A stretch of DNA of 64,000 nucleotides from contig JBHGNT010000012.1 of NCBI GenBank assembly GCA_043228905.1, positions 13,826,001 through 13,890,000 on the forward strand, given 5' to 3'. Positions 51,537 through 62,863 of this stretch are shown piece after piece. The translations under genes were made by a program, and so were the position numbers. The stretch comes from Azolla caroliniana. Taxonomy: Eukaryota; Polypodiophyta. The notes under the pieces are model-generated. The model worked only from the letters and a program-made list of their open reading frames with translations. It did not search any database and was not told where the DNA came from. Numbering within the stretch: the first letter of the stretch is position 1; every line of letters starts with the position of its first letter.

Positions 51537-52900
51537 CAAATTACGCCACGAACTCCGACTATGGCGGAATGTTCATAATGAAGCACGAAGTGCACTCAAT
51601 GTCCGCACTTGCGTCAACTACCCATTCCACTCTGAATAGCATATAGTTTGTCGATTCGGGAGCATCCATCACATGACATCCCGTGAAGATTGGTTTTGGG
51701 AACTATGGAAGCCCGAACGTCCCAGATATGTAGAAACTGGAGATGACACGACTCACCCAAGACAACATATCGAGAACGTCCCATTCAGAAACTACGACAA
51801 ACAGACCTACCTCAAGAACGTGCTGCATGTTCCCACTATTACGAAAACCTACTCTCGGTTGGCCAGATTGTCGAACAAGGAATGCAAATACGCTTCAATA
51901 ACAATGGGTGCTTCATCGGAAAGGCGATCAAGTCATAGCTCACGGCCGTCGTGAAGGCTGTATGTTCATCCTCGAATCGAGCGAGGTAAAGTCGGCCATG
52001 TTTGCAAAGGTCTAGAAAGTCGAAACCAACTTGAAACTATTGCACAATAGAATCGACCACATCAATCTCCAAAAGCTCCAGAACATGCAATCGAAAGGAG
52101 TCATAATCAGACTCCCAAACTTTACGGCGAAGGAGATTACAAGCATATGCGAAGCATGTCAGTTCGGAAAGCAACACTATCACCCATTCCCTAAAGAGCA
52201 AAATGTGAGCAAAGGAATCCTGGATGTCATACATTCAGATGTGTGGGGACCAGCCCAGACAACAACATTTGGCGGATGCCGATACTATGTCACGTTCATC
52301 GATGACTTCTCCAGGAACACCTGGATCTATCCGATGAAGCAGAAGAGTGAAGTGTTCATGCACTTCTAGACATTCAAAGCCGAAGTCCAAAAAACTACAG
52401 GTCCGCATGTATGTTTTCTTCGATCAGATGGACGCAAAGAATATTTTTCGGATGAATTTATGGCGTATCTCCGAAAAGAAGGAATTCGACGAGAGTTCTC
52501 GTGTCGACACACGCCTCAGCAAAACGACGTAGCAGAGCGTAAAAATCGCCATGTACTAGAAGTCGCACGAGCCATGATAAACGAGAAGAACCTGCCGAAA
52601 TCATATTGGGCAGAAGCAGCAAATACGGATGTATATGTCATGAACAGGTGCACAACCTTGGGAGTACACGATATAACTCCGCATGAGAAATTCTTCGGAA
52701 AGAAGCCGAACTTGTCACATGTCCGCGTTTTCGGTTCTATTGCCTACATACATATTCCCGACGATACACGGCAAAAGCTTGAACCAAAGTCGGAGAAATG
52801 TATCCTCGTAGGATACTCACTCGAACAGAAAGGGTACAAATGCTACAACCCATCTACCCATAAGGTTCGAACAAGTTGAGACATACTCTTCGACGAATAC
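51537..52900 (+). pseudogene. Copia I protease and integrase
   Basis: A weak protease remnant (VDSGAS-like, near 51650), LLHNRIDHINLQKLQ (zinc-binding domain), CEACQFGKQHYHPF, VIHSDVWGPAQTTTF (first Asp), FVTFIDDFSRNTW, frameshifted FLRSDGRKEYFSDEF (second Asp), RREFSCRHTPQQNDVAERKN (Glu), YWAEAANTDVYVMNR and VRVFGSIAYIHIPDD. Stops at 52369 and 52880 and frame changes between. Confidence 0.83.
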
Positions 52901-54666
52901 GCATCCTGGTACGCACCAGAGAATACTTCGACTCCAACCTCGCTTGACGCGGATGACACTGAAATAGAAATAGAAGCTGAGGATCGGCTCACACAGATTT
53001 TAGAAGACAACCCAATTATGACACGGCTGAGTGGGCCATCAGATCCGCCGAGCAATGAAAGCACATCTCGGCCGAGTCCGAAGCTGGACAAAGGGATGGC
53101 GAAAATGCGGGAATATGAAGATCAAGAAGAAACTGAGATGCTTCACTCTCTTGACAGTGAATTTGAAGATCTCGATATCCGCATAGATGGAGGAAAGAAA
53201 GACATACTCCCCACGGATCGAGAGCTACGTTGATCCACACGTGAAAAGAACCCCGTAAACCGCTACGGCTACGACGAGTACATGGCATATCACTACACTT
53301 TTATGATGAAAGTAGCGTCAATACGGGAGCCGGAAACGCTTTCCGAAGCCGCAAAGGATCCGCGATGGGTCGACGGGATGAATGACGAGCTTTATGCAAA
53401 AACGAGACATGGGATCTCGTTCCTCTCCCTCCGAACAAGAAAGTGATTGGTTGCAAATGGATATACAAAGTAAAATACAATGCCGATGGATCCGTAAATC
53501 GCTTCAAAGCACAACTCGTTGCAAAAGGCTATGCACAAATGCACGACATAGACTTCGGAGAAACCTTTGCCCTGGTGGAAAAGATGACAACTATACGGAC
53601 AGTAATTGCACTTGCCACAGCGAAGGGATAGCACCTCCACCAAATGGACGTGAAAAATGCTTTCCTCCAAGAAGAGGTAGATGAAGAGGTGTACATGATA
53701 CAACCACCCGGATTCGAATCGCGTAAGCATCCGCACGTCGTATGCCAACTCAAGAAGCCACTCTACGGCCTCAAACAAGCACCGCGTGCTTGGCACTCGA
53801 AGATCACGCAATATCTTCACTAAGTCGGATTTCGGATGTCAAAATCTGACACCTCTCTGTACATCCGAAATCAGTCGAATAGCTTGATCATCATCATCCT
53901 ATATGTGGATGACTTGGTCATCGGAGGAAAAGATCAACAAATTCAAAACACTTCTCTCCGGCAAATTCAAAATGAAAGACCTGCACGAACTCCATTACTT
54001 CCTAGGCATTGAAGTAATTCGGACACCAGTCAAGATAATGATCTCAGAACGTCACTACGTCCTCAACTTACTCTACAAGTTTGGAATGACTGAGTGCAAG
54101 CCTGTGTCTACCCCTCTCGATTGAAACCTAAAGATTGATGCCAATTCCGGAACCGCTGAGAGCGAACTGACTCAGTATCGACAATTGATCGGTAGTTTGA
54201 TATATCTAACCATTAGGTGACCCGACCTCAGTTATTCGGTCGGCCTACTTAGCCAGTTCATGTAGAATCCGCGAAACCTTCATCTTGATTGTGCTAAGAG
54301 GATACTACAATATGTCAGTACGACAATGGCTTACGGCATCATGTATAAGTCGAACACGACTATTTGCCTCGAAGAGTACACTAACGCGGACTTGGCAAGC
54401 TATAAAGCGGATAGACGATCCACCTCCATATTTGTCTTCTCCCTCGGCAGCGGAGCAATCTCTTGGAGCAGCAAGAAACAACCGACAGTTGCCGCATGCG
54501 AAGTCGTATGGCTTAAACGCATACTAAAGGATCTGGGTGTTCCCATCAAGGATCCAATTCGTCTCTACCGCGACAACATGAGCAATATCTACCTGGCGCG
54601 GAACCCCGTATTCCACGCGCAGACTAAATATATCAAAGTGCATTACCACTTCATCCACGAGCGCGT
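52901..54666 (+). pseudogene. Copia I reverse transcriptase and RNase H
   Basis: Acidic linker, then GCKWIYKVKYNADGSVNRFK, ARLVAKGYAQ-type block, QMDVKNAFLQ (frame change), PPGFE, LYGLKQAPRAW, ILYVDDLVIGG (catalytic Asp pair intact), FKMKDLHELHYFLGIEVI; RNase H YTNADLASYKADRRSTSI, SWSSKKQPTVAACE, YIKVHYHFIHERV. Stops near 53630, 53823, 54122 and 54220. Cut by solo LTR K at 54667. Confidence 0.85.
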
Positions 54667-55337
54667 TGTCGGGGTTGCTACGCCCTTGCGTGCAGAAAGG
54701 AGGAGGGACCACGGGGGTCTTGGACCGAAGAGCAAGAGAGAGCGGAGTAAGAGAGAGACCCGATTACACAGAACCGAAGATTGCACAGGGACACGGCCCA
54801 ACAAACAGAGATCACAAACAAACGCCGACGCAGATGGACGCAACAACGGAAGATATGTACTTATGAATGCAAGAAAATAACAGACCAAAGTATTACAACC
54901 CGCGGTGGGGCACGGAATAGATACTAACGAAACGGACGGGGCGGCGAACAGATGCCGACCCCTGTATGTTGCGACGCACAGAAAGGGAAAACAGGTCGGA
55001 GGTGCTGCAGGACGCACTCGGGGCGTTCCACGGAACAGCGCAAGCCTCCTCGAAACCTGCACAGGTACGCGATGGAGCAGAAGACAGAGAAAGCAGGAGT
55101 GAGAGAGGAGCTCCGAAATCGGTTCGGCAGCACTTCGTCCTCTCCGCGCGAGATACCCTTCTTCTATTCTTCCTCTTCCTTTTATACCCCGTCAAGAGGC
55201 CGTTTGGCATTAACTGCATACCAACCGAATCTGCCCACCTAGGATCCTCGTATGTACTTCTTGGCGCGCGTGTGTGTAGAGCCGTTTCCCACGCCTTGTT
55301 CCTCCGATTCCTCTTGTGGGCGGTTTTCTTCACGACA
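54667..55337 (-). repeat. Solo LTR K (B family), 671 bp
   Basis: Begins TGTCGGGGTT and ends TTCACGACA; flanked by GCGT on both sides (54663-54666, 55338-55341), a 4-bp duplication. Homologous along its length to the B LTRs (gggtcttggaccga; gcgttccacgga). Copia I RNase H resumes after it. Confidence 0.9.
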
Positions 55338-55494
55338 GCGTACAAGCCAGTGAGATCGATCTACAACATACCGGTACGCACCTCCAAGTTGCTGATATAT
55401 TTACGAACGCCTTAGGAGTCGACAACCTCAGGCAATTTGCATCAGACCTTGGTCTCATGACATCTACATTGCTGAACTTAGGAGTACAAGTATA
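55338..55494 (+). pseudogene. Copia I RNase H, C-terminal end
   Basis: VQASEIDLQHTGTHLQVADI, FTNALGVDNLRQFASDLGL, ending at TAG near 55494. The LQVADIFT block is the normal end of copia pol. About 140 bp of 3' untranslated sequence follow, ending in the purine tract cgaaggggcg before the LTR. Confidence 0.85.
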
Positions 55495-55636
55495 GGCGAC
55501 ATGGAAGCAATACGCAACGATACGCAACACATACACAATTGATCGAGTACGCGAGTACGCAACACAGCCGACTAGACAAGTCGAAGTACAAACCGAACAA
55601 CCTTCTCGACAGATAGAAGTTGTGTTCGAAGGGGCG

Positions 55637-55947
55637 TGTTGAGAGTCGAACTCAACTTCCCATAGATAGGCTTCACACTACCTCATGGACATGTTGGGCT
55701 AGTTTTGTAAATAGTAGAAAGGGCACTTGCCCTAGCTTAGTTGGTATATAAACCAACGCATTGTAACTTAGTTACTGTTGGATGTTTTATGTTTTGATGT
55801 ATTTTTGGTTAATACACAGTTTAGTTTTTCCATCTCTGTCTAAAGAGCTCTCGCTCTTTCTCTCCCTTTGTTGCCACACACACACACACTCTCTCTCTCA
55901 ATCATCTTCCGTTGCATTGCAATCACTCTTGCCTTCATTTCATTACA
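55637..55947 (+). repeat. 3' LTR of I (311 bp)
   Basis: TGTTGAGAGTCG to TTCATTACA; uninterrupted copy. Confidence 0.93.
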
Positions 55948-56868
55948 GTGTCCTCCTGTAGTGACTCCCCTGGTGGTCCCGTTTGGATTTCTTCTTGTGC
56001 GCCTGTGGAAGTATGGTCTGGCTCTCTTTGTAGCTCCGATGGTTGCGGTGCGCAGGTGTCTGGCCATGGATCTGCTTGTTGTGCCTCATTCGCAGGGCCT
56101 TCTGGAGCAGGGGGGATATCGTTTGGTGCTCCCGCCATAATGACCTCTGGAGCTTCATCTTGTTTGTTCGGGCTCCCGTGGTGTTCCGCGAAATCTCTAT
56201 TCGGCAGGATGATGGCCTCTTTCTTCTTCACCCATTCCGCCCTTTGTTGTTCACTTCCGATGTCGTACAGCTGGTGGAATGTGTCGTCTTTAGTTTCACC
56301 AAAGTTTTCTAATAGTTGTGCTATTTCTTCGGTGTGGCAGTCGGCCAAGATTTGGTAGTCCTGCATAAGGTCTTCGTGAACCGTACTGATGCTATCCTTG
56401 CTCATCTTGTAAAAACCTTTTCCGTCCTTACGCTGATTCTCCCAGTCTGCCCTGTATGTGTGGAGTTCTACCGCCTGCGCCGCCCATCCGGCCCACCCTC
56501 TGTCTAAAGCAGCTTGTAGTTGGGCCGTAAAACGTTCCTATTTTGTTTGGAGTAGGGTGCGGATACGGTCCGTGTCCAAGTACATGTGGGCCTATAAATC
56601 CTCAAGAGCTTTTTTGAGGTTTTCAATTTTCCGGTTGTTGGTTGTCGCTGCTTCTTCATAGTATGTTTTCATTTAAGCCCAGATCTACGATTCCTTCTCA
56701 TGGAGGTCCTCTTACCATTTCATCTCCCTGTTGAGGCGTGTTTCGGCATCACGGGTGAGTTGGCACTCGTTTTCAAGTTGTTCATTATACCACGCTTGCT
56801 TTTTTTGTACCACCTCTCTTAGCGCAGTGATGGTGCCTTCTTTGTCCTTTCCTCGTGGAGCTTGTCCC
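55948..56868 (-). pseudogene. H extra 3' ORF, coiled-coil part
   Basis: Glu/Lys/Gln-rich coiled coil (QKKQAWYNEQLENECQLTRD; RKIENLKKALEDL), then VELHTYRADWENQRKDGKGF, which aligns with A (AELQLLRADVENRRKEGDD), then a Pro-rich stretch. Stops interrupt the first third. The globular N-terminal ~500 residues found in A are absent; a CT run at 56871-56893 may mark the deletion. Frame continues into 45040-44764 without I. Confidence 0.75.
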
Positions 56869-56961
56869 TATCTCTCTCTCTCTCTCTCTCTTTCTCAAGG
56901 CTTAACGGTTAAGGCTAGCTTTAAAGTACATTAATGTTACATACTCACAAGTGGGACCTAA
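56869..56961 (-). other. H spacer with CT microsatellite
   Basis: Short region between integrase end and 3' ORF remnant; CT run, no gene. Confidence 0.5.
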
Positions 56962-57046
56962 TTAGTGATCATTCTGCTCTGCCTCTGACGAGGAAATGGC
57001 CCGATTATCTTCATCAGCACGAAAAGGGTTTGGCGGGGTGGGTCCC
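56962..57046 (-). pseudogene. H integrase, C-terminal tail
   Basis: PTPPNPFRADEDNRAISSSE, ending at a stop at 56962-56964. It continues from 61817 when G and one GTCCC are removed, and parallels A (GPMPKNPFERRAATESD). Confidence 0.75.
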
Positions 57047-57266
57047 TGTTACCGACATGACCATATAATATCCCGTGGTGAGAATTTACCGTAGTATTCT
57101 ATACACGTGGATAAGTGTGAGGGTTAAACGAGAGTGGAAAGAAGGAGAGGATTACTTTTAATCCTCGGGATTGCGACAACCCATTAGGACAAGTATGAAC
57201 ATGGTTGGGGGCCTTGGGTATCGCTATAAATAAAAGGCCTAGCTACCCTCATTTCATTATCTGGTT
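57047..57266 (+). repeat. 5' LTR of G, truncated (220 of 456 bp)
   Basis: Begins TGTTACCGACATGACC. Similarity to the 3' LTR ends at atctggtt; leader sequence follows directly, so the end of the LTR, the primer site and the first part of the leader were deleted together. Confidence 0.88.
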
Positions 57267-58463
57267 AATGATATGTATTTGGTCTCGTATGTGTAAGAGG
57301 TCAATACCTCAATTACGTATTACGTTGAACCCTTATTTTTTGATGTCTCGTGTGTGTAGAGGTATATGCCTCGATTACGTATCTCGATTACGTCATTTTT
57401 GGCTATTAAATATAACGATTTCTTTAATATAGGCATATGTGGTCACGTGTATACATAATTGATCGTATATATGAGATAATATACATATGTGTATATAAGT
57501 TATTACATGATTTTAAATTGAATGTTTTCCTTTTCGGGGAAAGGTTCTTAGTGCCCGTCCTCACATTTTTGTGAGAATCGTGTTTTTTCAACAATTTTTT
57601 ATTCTTGAAGTCCCCATTGGTGACTTCGATATTTCATTACGTAAAGAAACGCCAATAGCCATAATGATGTTGAGTACATAGGGGTGGACCCACTTCATGT
57701 GAGGTCGCTCTTATGACACATGTATCCAACATCCCTCCCTCATTACATGGATACGATGCCACCATGAGATCATTCTTACGGGAGGCATTCGTAATGATGT
57801 GACCATGTGATGGGCCACGTGGGCCTACTACGAAAAGAGGTCTCATTTGGCTTGACCATTAGGTTGCACTTTCGCATATGCCATCGTAATTACGAGACTT
57901 GAGGTTAGGTAACGTACCAACATAGTTGTAGTAAATGAGGGCGAAATAAGGACTCTTGACATATATGTTTCTTTTAAAAAAACATATATGGGCAAATGCC
58001 TCACATATCTCTTATATGCATGAAACATTAAACATTCAAGAAGAGCAACTTTCTTGGTTGGCTCAAATGTTTAATGCATTTGTTCTCGAGGTCTCGAGTT
58101 CAAATATGACCAAGACCATACAACATTGTTGATACATATGACTATAACACATGTTTAGACTTGAGGTCTAAGTGCACTTCGGGGTCCTCGTAATAGGACT
58201 TAAAGAGCCAAAACCACATATGTGGGCACCGAAACATAGTTTATTGTTCACAGTTTTTTCATATATAAACTATTCATGACGCGAACATACATGGTTGAGC
58301 CTCGGGGAGCCGCCATGAAAAAATCGATATAGAGATCAGGGAAAGACATTAAATTGTCACCCCCATGGTTTTTAAAACACCTTTATGTTACCATAGTAAC
58401 CTGATCTTGAACCTCATCTCATACGTCTAGAGGGGTATTGACGTGAGATCATGATATCGATTA
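57267..58463 (+). other. G leader, no gene seen
   Basis: Matches the F leader in inverse coordinates. Two of the GAGGT...CCTC stem-loops remain (57297-57310, 57359-57372), and the tRNA-like A and B boxes (58058-58106). Confidence 0.7.
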
Positions 58464-58745
58464 ATGTTTGCCCATGATTACATCACGACATGATGTTATG
58501 ACTATCTCTCTGACCTTATCCTATTTCTTTTCTAGAAATAATCATTTAGTGGCTCAAAATAACAACCCGATGTCATCCGCTCAAGTGGAAGGAACTCAAG
58601 GGAATCCTCCAAGACAAATGTCCATTGAGATGTATTTTTCGCAAACAACCTAATACCTTAGTTTCACCGCTCAACAGATGACCGAACTTCGGCAATCTCA
58701 AAGTTCTCTCAAGGCACGTGTCATTAGTCTACAACGTGAGACTAA
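58464..58745 (+). pseudogene. G gag, N-terminal fragment
   Basis: ATG at 58464 (MFAHDYI) opposite F MFAHGRF, then EGTQGNPPRQMSIEMYFSQ, stop, [14 protein letters not shown] and [14 protein letters not shown] deletion joins it to RT, removing the rest of gag and protease. Confidence 0.83.
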
Positions 58746-59697
58746 TCGACCATCGTATAGATATTGTACCTAGTGTTGCACCAATAAGTATACCTCCTTA
58801 TCGCTTAAGTCGATCCGAAGAGGATGAGGTAGCTAAGCAACTCAAGGACTATTTACGAATGGGTTATATACGTTATAGCAAATCTCCATGGGGGCCACCA
58901 GTTTTCTTGGTTAAAAAGAAAGGGGGCACATGGCGTATGTGTATTAATTACCGACGCTTGAATAAAGTGACGATCAAGAATTCGTATCTATTGCCCCAGG
59001 CTGACGATCTAATTGACCATCTCCAGGGAGCTCGGTATTTTACGAAACTTGATCTCCGTACTGGCTACCATCAAATTCTTATAAGTGAACACGATGTTCC
59101 TGAAACGGCATTTCGTACGCGCTATGGCCATGATGAGTTTTTGGTTATGCCTTTTGGTTTGACCAATGCTCCGGCTACATTTCAACAAGAAATGAATGAC
59201 ATTTTCCGAGAACAAATTGGAAAATTTGTTGTTATTTTCTTGGATGATATTTTAGTTTATAGCCATACATTACAAGAACATGTTAAACATGTCCGCTTTG
59301 TTTTACAAACATTGCATGACAAACAATTTTATGCAAAGATCTCAAAATGTGAGTTCTTCAAGAAATCAATTACTTATCTTGGACATCTCATAACCGAACG
59401 AGGAGTTGAAATTGATCCCTCTTGCATCGAGAAAATCAAGCTTTGGCCCACTCTTCGGAATATTCGAGAAGTTCGATCATTCCTTGGTTTTGTCGGGTTT
59501 TTGCGAAAATCCCTTCGTAATTACTCCCAATTGACGACGTTGTTTACTAATCTTCTAAAAGGTCAAACACGTAAGTCTACAAAACTTACTGTGTGGAATG
59601 CTACACTAGACCTCGTCGTTCAAGAAAAGGAATTATTTGCAATTATACATGCGCTCAAAAATGGTGCCATTATTTTGATGGATATCGCTTTGTGGTA
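58746..59697 (+). pseudogene. G reverse transcriptase
   Basis: Open through [73 protein letters not shown] and [14 protein letters not shown]. After VWNATLDL about 190 bp are missing relative to F, removing the start of RNase H. The apparent start upstream is out of gag. Confidence 0.88.
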
Positions 59698-60196
59698 ACT
59701 ACGGACCACGAGCCCTTGAAATATTTTTGTGACCAACAAGACCTGAAAGGTCGTAAGGCACGATGGGCTGATCTCATCTAGGACTTTAATTTTTCCATAC
59801 AATATCATAAAGATTCCATGAATACTGTCGTTGATGCACTAAGGTGCATCCGTGAAGTTAACATGCTTAGCTTCACTGAAATAACATCAGATCTTTATGA
59901 TCACCTTCGAGGAAAGTATCCTGATGACAATTATTTTGCAAAATACTGGGCAAGAGTTGAGTCTGGAATAGATAGCACCACATCCTTGAAGGAATACTTC
60001 CACATTGCTAACGACATGCTCTACCGTAATGGGAAGGTTTGTGTTCCAGATGTACCCGAGGTCAAAAAGAGGATTCTTTTTGAATGCCATGATACACCCT
60101 CAGTAAGGCACCCTGGAATACATCGTACACTCGTTCTCATCTCCACTCAATTTTATTGGCCTAAGATGCGCCCTAACATACATAGCCGAGCGACTT
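59690..60196 (+). pseudogene. G RNase H remnant and integrase zinc domain
   Basis: [20 protein letters not shown], stop after RWADLI, then [20 protein letters not shown] and CHDTPSVRHPGIHRT (His pair). The following CHQCQ half of the zinc domain is replaced by three copies of a 15-bp repeat agccgagcaacttaa (60182-60227). Confidence 0.85.
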
Positions 60197-60227
60197 AAAG
60201 CCGAGCAACTTAAAGCCGAGCAACTTA

Positions 60228-61369
60228 AAGTCGTAGGACTTTTACATCCCTTCGACATTCCCAATAATAAGTGGGAAAGTATATCCATGGATTTTATTGT
60301 TAGCCTTCCTCGCACCCAAAAAGGCCATGATGCCATCTGGGTTGTGGTTGATCGACTAACTAAAATGGCCAGATTTATCGCTACTAAAACCAGAGTAACA
60401 GCTCATAAATTGGCTTACCAATTCGTTGACAAGTTATTTCGTTTTTATGGGTTACCGATGGATATCGTGAGTGATTGAGATCCAAAATTTACTAGTGACT
60501 TCTGGACGCAAGTCTTTAAGAAGTTAGAAAGTACGTTGAGAATGAGCTCCACGGATCATCCTCAATCCAATGGACAAACAGAACGAGTAAATCAAATTAT
60601 TGAGTACATGCTTCGAGCATATGTTGGTGCAAAACCAACAAAATGGGAACGTTATCTCCCAATTTTGGAGTTTGCTTATAACAGCTCCAAGCATACGTCA
60701 ACGGGATATAGTCCTTTTATGTTGATGTATGGTTTTCAGCCACGAGCCCCGATTGATATTAATATACATCATGATGAGTTGCGAAGTACGCAAAACTTTC
60801 TTCGGAATATGCAAGATATGTGGCATATTGCACGAGATAATATAAAAACAACTCAAGATAGAGCCCGTTTTTATGCCAATCATCATAGGCAACCTCGTGT
60901 ATTCAACCTTGGACATAAGGTATTTTTACGTGTACCTCACAATTCTAAGACATTGTCTACGGATAAGTGCGCTAAGTTAGTCCCACGGTTTTGTGGACCT
61001 TTTATAGTCCTCAAATGCATTGGGTCATCAGCCTATCGTCTCGCTCTTCCTGATGGTGTTGGAATTCATCCAGTCTTTCATGTGAGTCGTCTAAAAGAAC
61101 TTCTACGTTCTGGCGACAATACAGTTACAACTGAAACTCTGGTTACTTCTGAAGAATTATCTTCTAAACCACATGTATCAGAAAGAATTCTCGATGTTAA
61201 AACAAAAAAATTACGTACTAAAGAAATCCGAGAATTTAAAATAAAATGGATGGATAAATCAATAAAAGATGCCACATGGGAACGCGAAAATACTCTTAGA
61301 ACTAACTTCCCTAACTTTCCATTGCAAGAGTGCAATGTTTTAAAGAGGGGGAGTATGTTACGGGCATGA
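60228..61369 (+). pseudogene. G integrase core and C-terminus
   Basis: [20 protein letters not shown] (first Asp), GLPMDIVSD then TGA (60476-60478, from CGA) at DPKFTSDFW, NGQTERVNQIIEYM (Glu), YSPFMLMYGFQPRAP, HPVFHVSRLKELL, and the chromo-like FKIKWMDKSIKDATWE. Ends at TGA 61367-61369, 14 bases inside the LTR. G keeps the 43 bp that F lost. Confidence 0.9.
61341..61355 (+). promoter_or_regulatory. Polypurine tract of G
   Basis: TAAAGAGGGGGAGTA directly before the LTR start TGTTACGGGC, inside the last codons of pol. Confidence 0.82.
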
Positions 61370-61811
61370 CCATATAATATCTTGTGGTGAGAATTTACCG
61401 TAGTATTCTATACACGTGGATAAGTGTGAGGGTTAATTGAGAGTGTAAAGAAGGGGAGGATTACTTTTAATCCTTGGGATTGAGACAACCCATTAGGCCA
61501 AGTGTGAACATGGCTGGGGACCTTGGGTATCGCTATAAATAAAAGACCTAGCTACCCTCATTTCATTATCTGGTTGACTACGTCGAGACTCTATCTTGTG
61601 GTGGGTCAACTCTTGTAACGAGCGCGCCAGCACCAGGTACGACTCGACGCCACGGCGGTGGTATGGGACACTGATCGAGGCTCGAGTCCGTCTCAATCCC
61701 TTCCCTCGGGGATGGTCGGGTGGATCGGCACCCTTCTTTCTCTCTCTCCTTTCTTTCTATCTACCTAGATCTATCCTTATCTAATGCTTACTTTAGTACA
61801 TGTCTCTAATA
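61356..61811 (+). repeat. 3' LTR of G (456 bp)
   Basis: TGTTACGGGCATGACC to GTCTCTAATA; same length as the F LTRs. Confidence 0.93.
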
Positions 61812-61816
61812 GTCCC

Positions 61817-62863
61817 CAATACGACTTTATTCGAAACTCGTTGACCTTTTGAAGCACAACTTCCCCTGCAAGGGTGCCCAATTCGAATGTCCCATTCTCG
61901 GCTCCTATTATCCAGTATGACCCTGTCCATCAGAAATGCAACTTTCTCAGCATCTGGACCATGCGTGTTTGGAATAATAGGATTGCTTTTCCAATCTTAA
62001 ATTGCTTCTCATTGGTGCCGCGGTGCCAGTCGATGAATGCCTTCCGCCGCCGCTGCTTGTGCTCCAGAATCGCTAATTCGAGTAGTTGTTCCAAACGGAT
62101 TTGCAAGGAGTGTCTCTTAGGCAAGTGTAAACTTGGTAGCTGAAATTCTACTAACATTACGGCTTCTAGTCCGAACGCTAGTCGGAATGGCGTTGATTGC
62201 ATGCTAGTTTTGAAGCTGGTGCGGTATGCCCATAAGGCGCTATGCAACTTCGTATCCTAATCCGTGTGGTTGTCGTTGACAATCTTTTTCAAGGCATTTT
62301 GGAGTGTTTTATTCGTCGATTCCGCGAGTCCATTGGCCTGTGGTTAATACAACGTGCTTTCCTTATGAACCATAGTGTATTGTTCGGTGAGATCATGTAT
62401 GACCGTATTCAGAAATGGCTTCCTTGATCACTGATGAGTTCGATACGGCAACCAAAACGGCACCAAATATGCTCATACAAGAATTTGACCGTGTAGCATG
62501 CGGTGTTGTCGCGCAATGCTTTTGCCTCCACCCATTTCATACAATAATCCGTGGCCACTAGGATATATTTGTTTCCCAAAAGAGCCGCGACTGGAGTAAA
62601 GGGTCCGACAAAATCGAGCCCCATTTCTGGAAAGGCTCGAGTGGAAGCACCGGCTAATGGGGCATCCGTGCTAGCTTTGTAGGTTGGCCCATTCGCTGGC
62701 AAAGGTCGCATTCTTTATAGTATGCGTACACATCCCTTTCCATTGTTGGCCACCATAGACTTGCTTGCCATACTTTTTGGGACGTTATATCCCCCGCGTA
62801 GTGGCCTCTTGCTGTCCCGCAATGAGCCTCTCGTAATACTGTGTCCTTCTCGTCCTGTCGCAC
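61817..62863 (-). pseudogene. H integrase
   Basis: Zinc domain (HCGTARGHYAGDITSQKVW ... CDLCQRM), frameshift near 62690, then MGLDFVGPFTPVA (first Asp), [28 protein letters not shown] (second Asp), stop, frameshifted Glu region, LWAYRTSFKTSMQSTPFRLA and WTGSYWI. Close to A integrase. G is inserted after FRIKSYWG. Confidence 0.87.

Larger units (their letters stand above)
45041..55947 (+). mobile_element. Ty1/copia element I, holding J and solo LTR K
   Basis: LTRs at 45041-50717 (cut by J) and 55637-55947. TSD GTATT versus GTGTC, two transitions apart; the H frame reads SLQEDT|MADQ when I and one duplicate are removed. Primer site TGGTATCAGAGC at 50718. Coding on plus strand, heavily decayed. 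Confidence 0.9.
57047..61811 (+). mobile_element. Ty3/gypsy element G (F family), deletion derivative, 4.8 kb
   Basis: LTRs 57047-57266 (truncated) and 61356-61811, TSD GTCCC (57042-57046, 61812-61816). Compared with F it has lost part of the 5' LTR with the primer site, gag C-terminus with protease, and part of RNase H. Inserted in H integrase. Confidence 0.93.

Noticed and set aside
58718-58745. ATG at 58718 as a true pol start in G
   Set aside because: The sequence before RT is out-of-frame gag remnant; the junction is a deletion relative to F.
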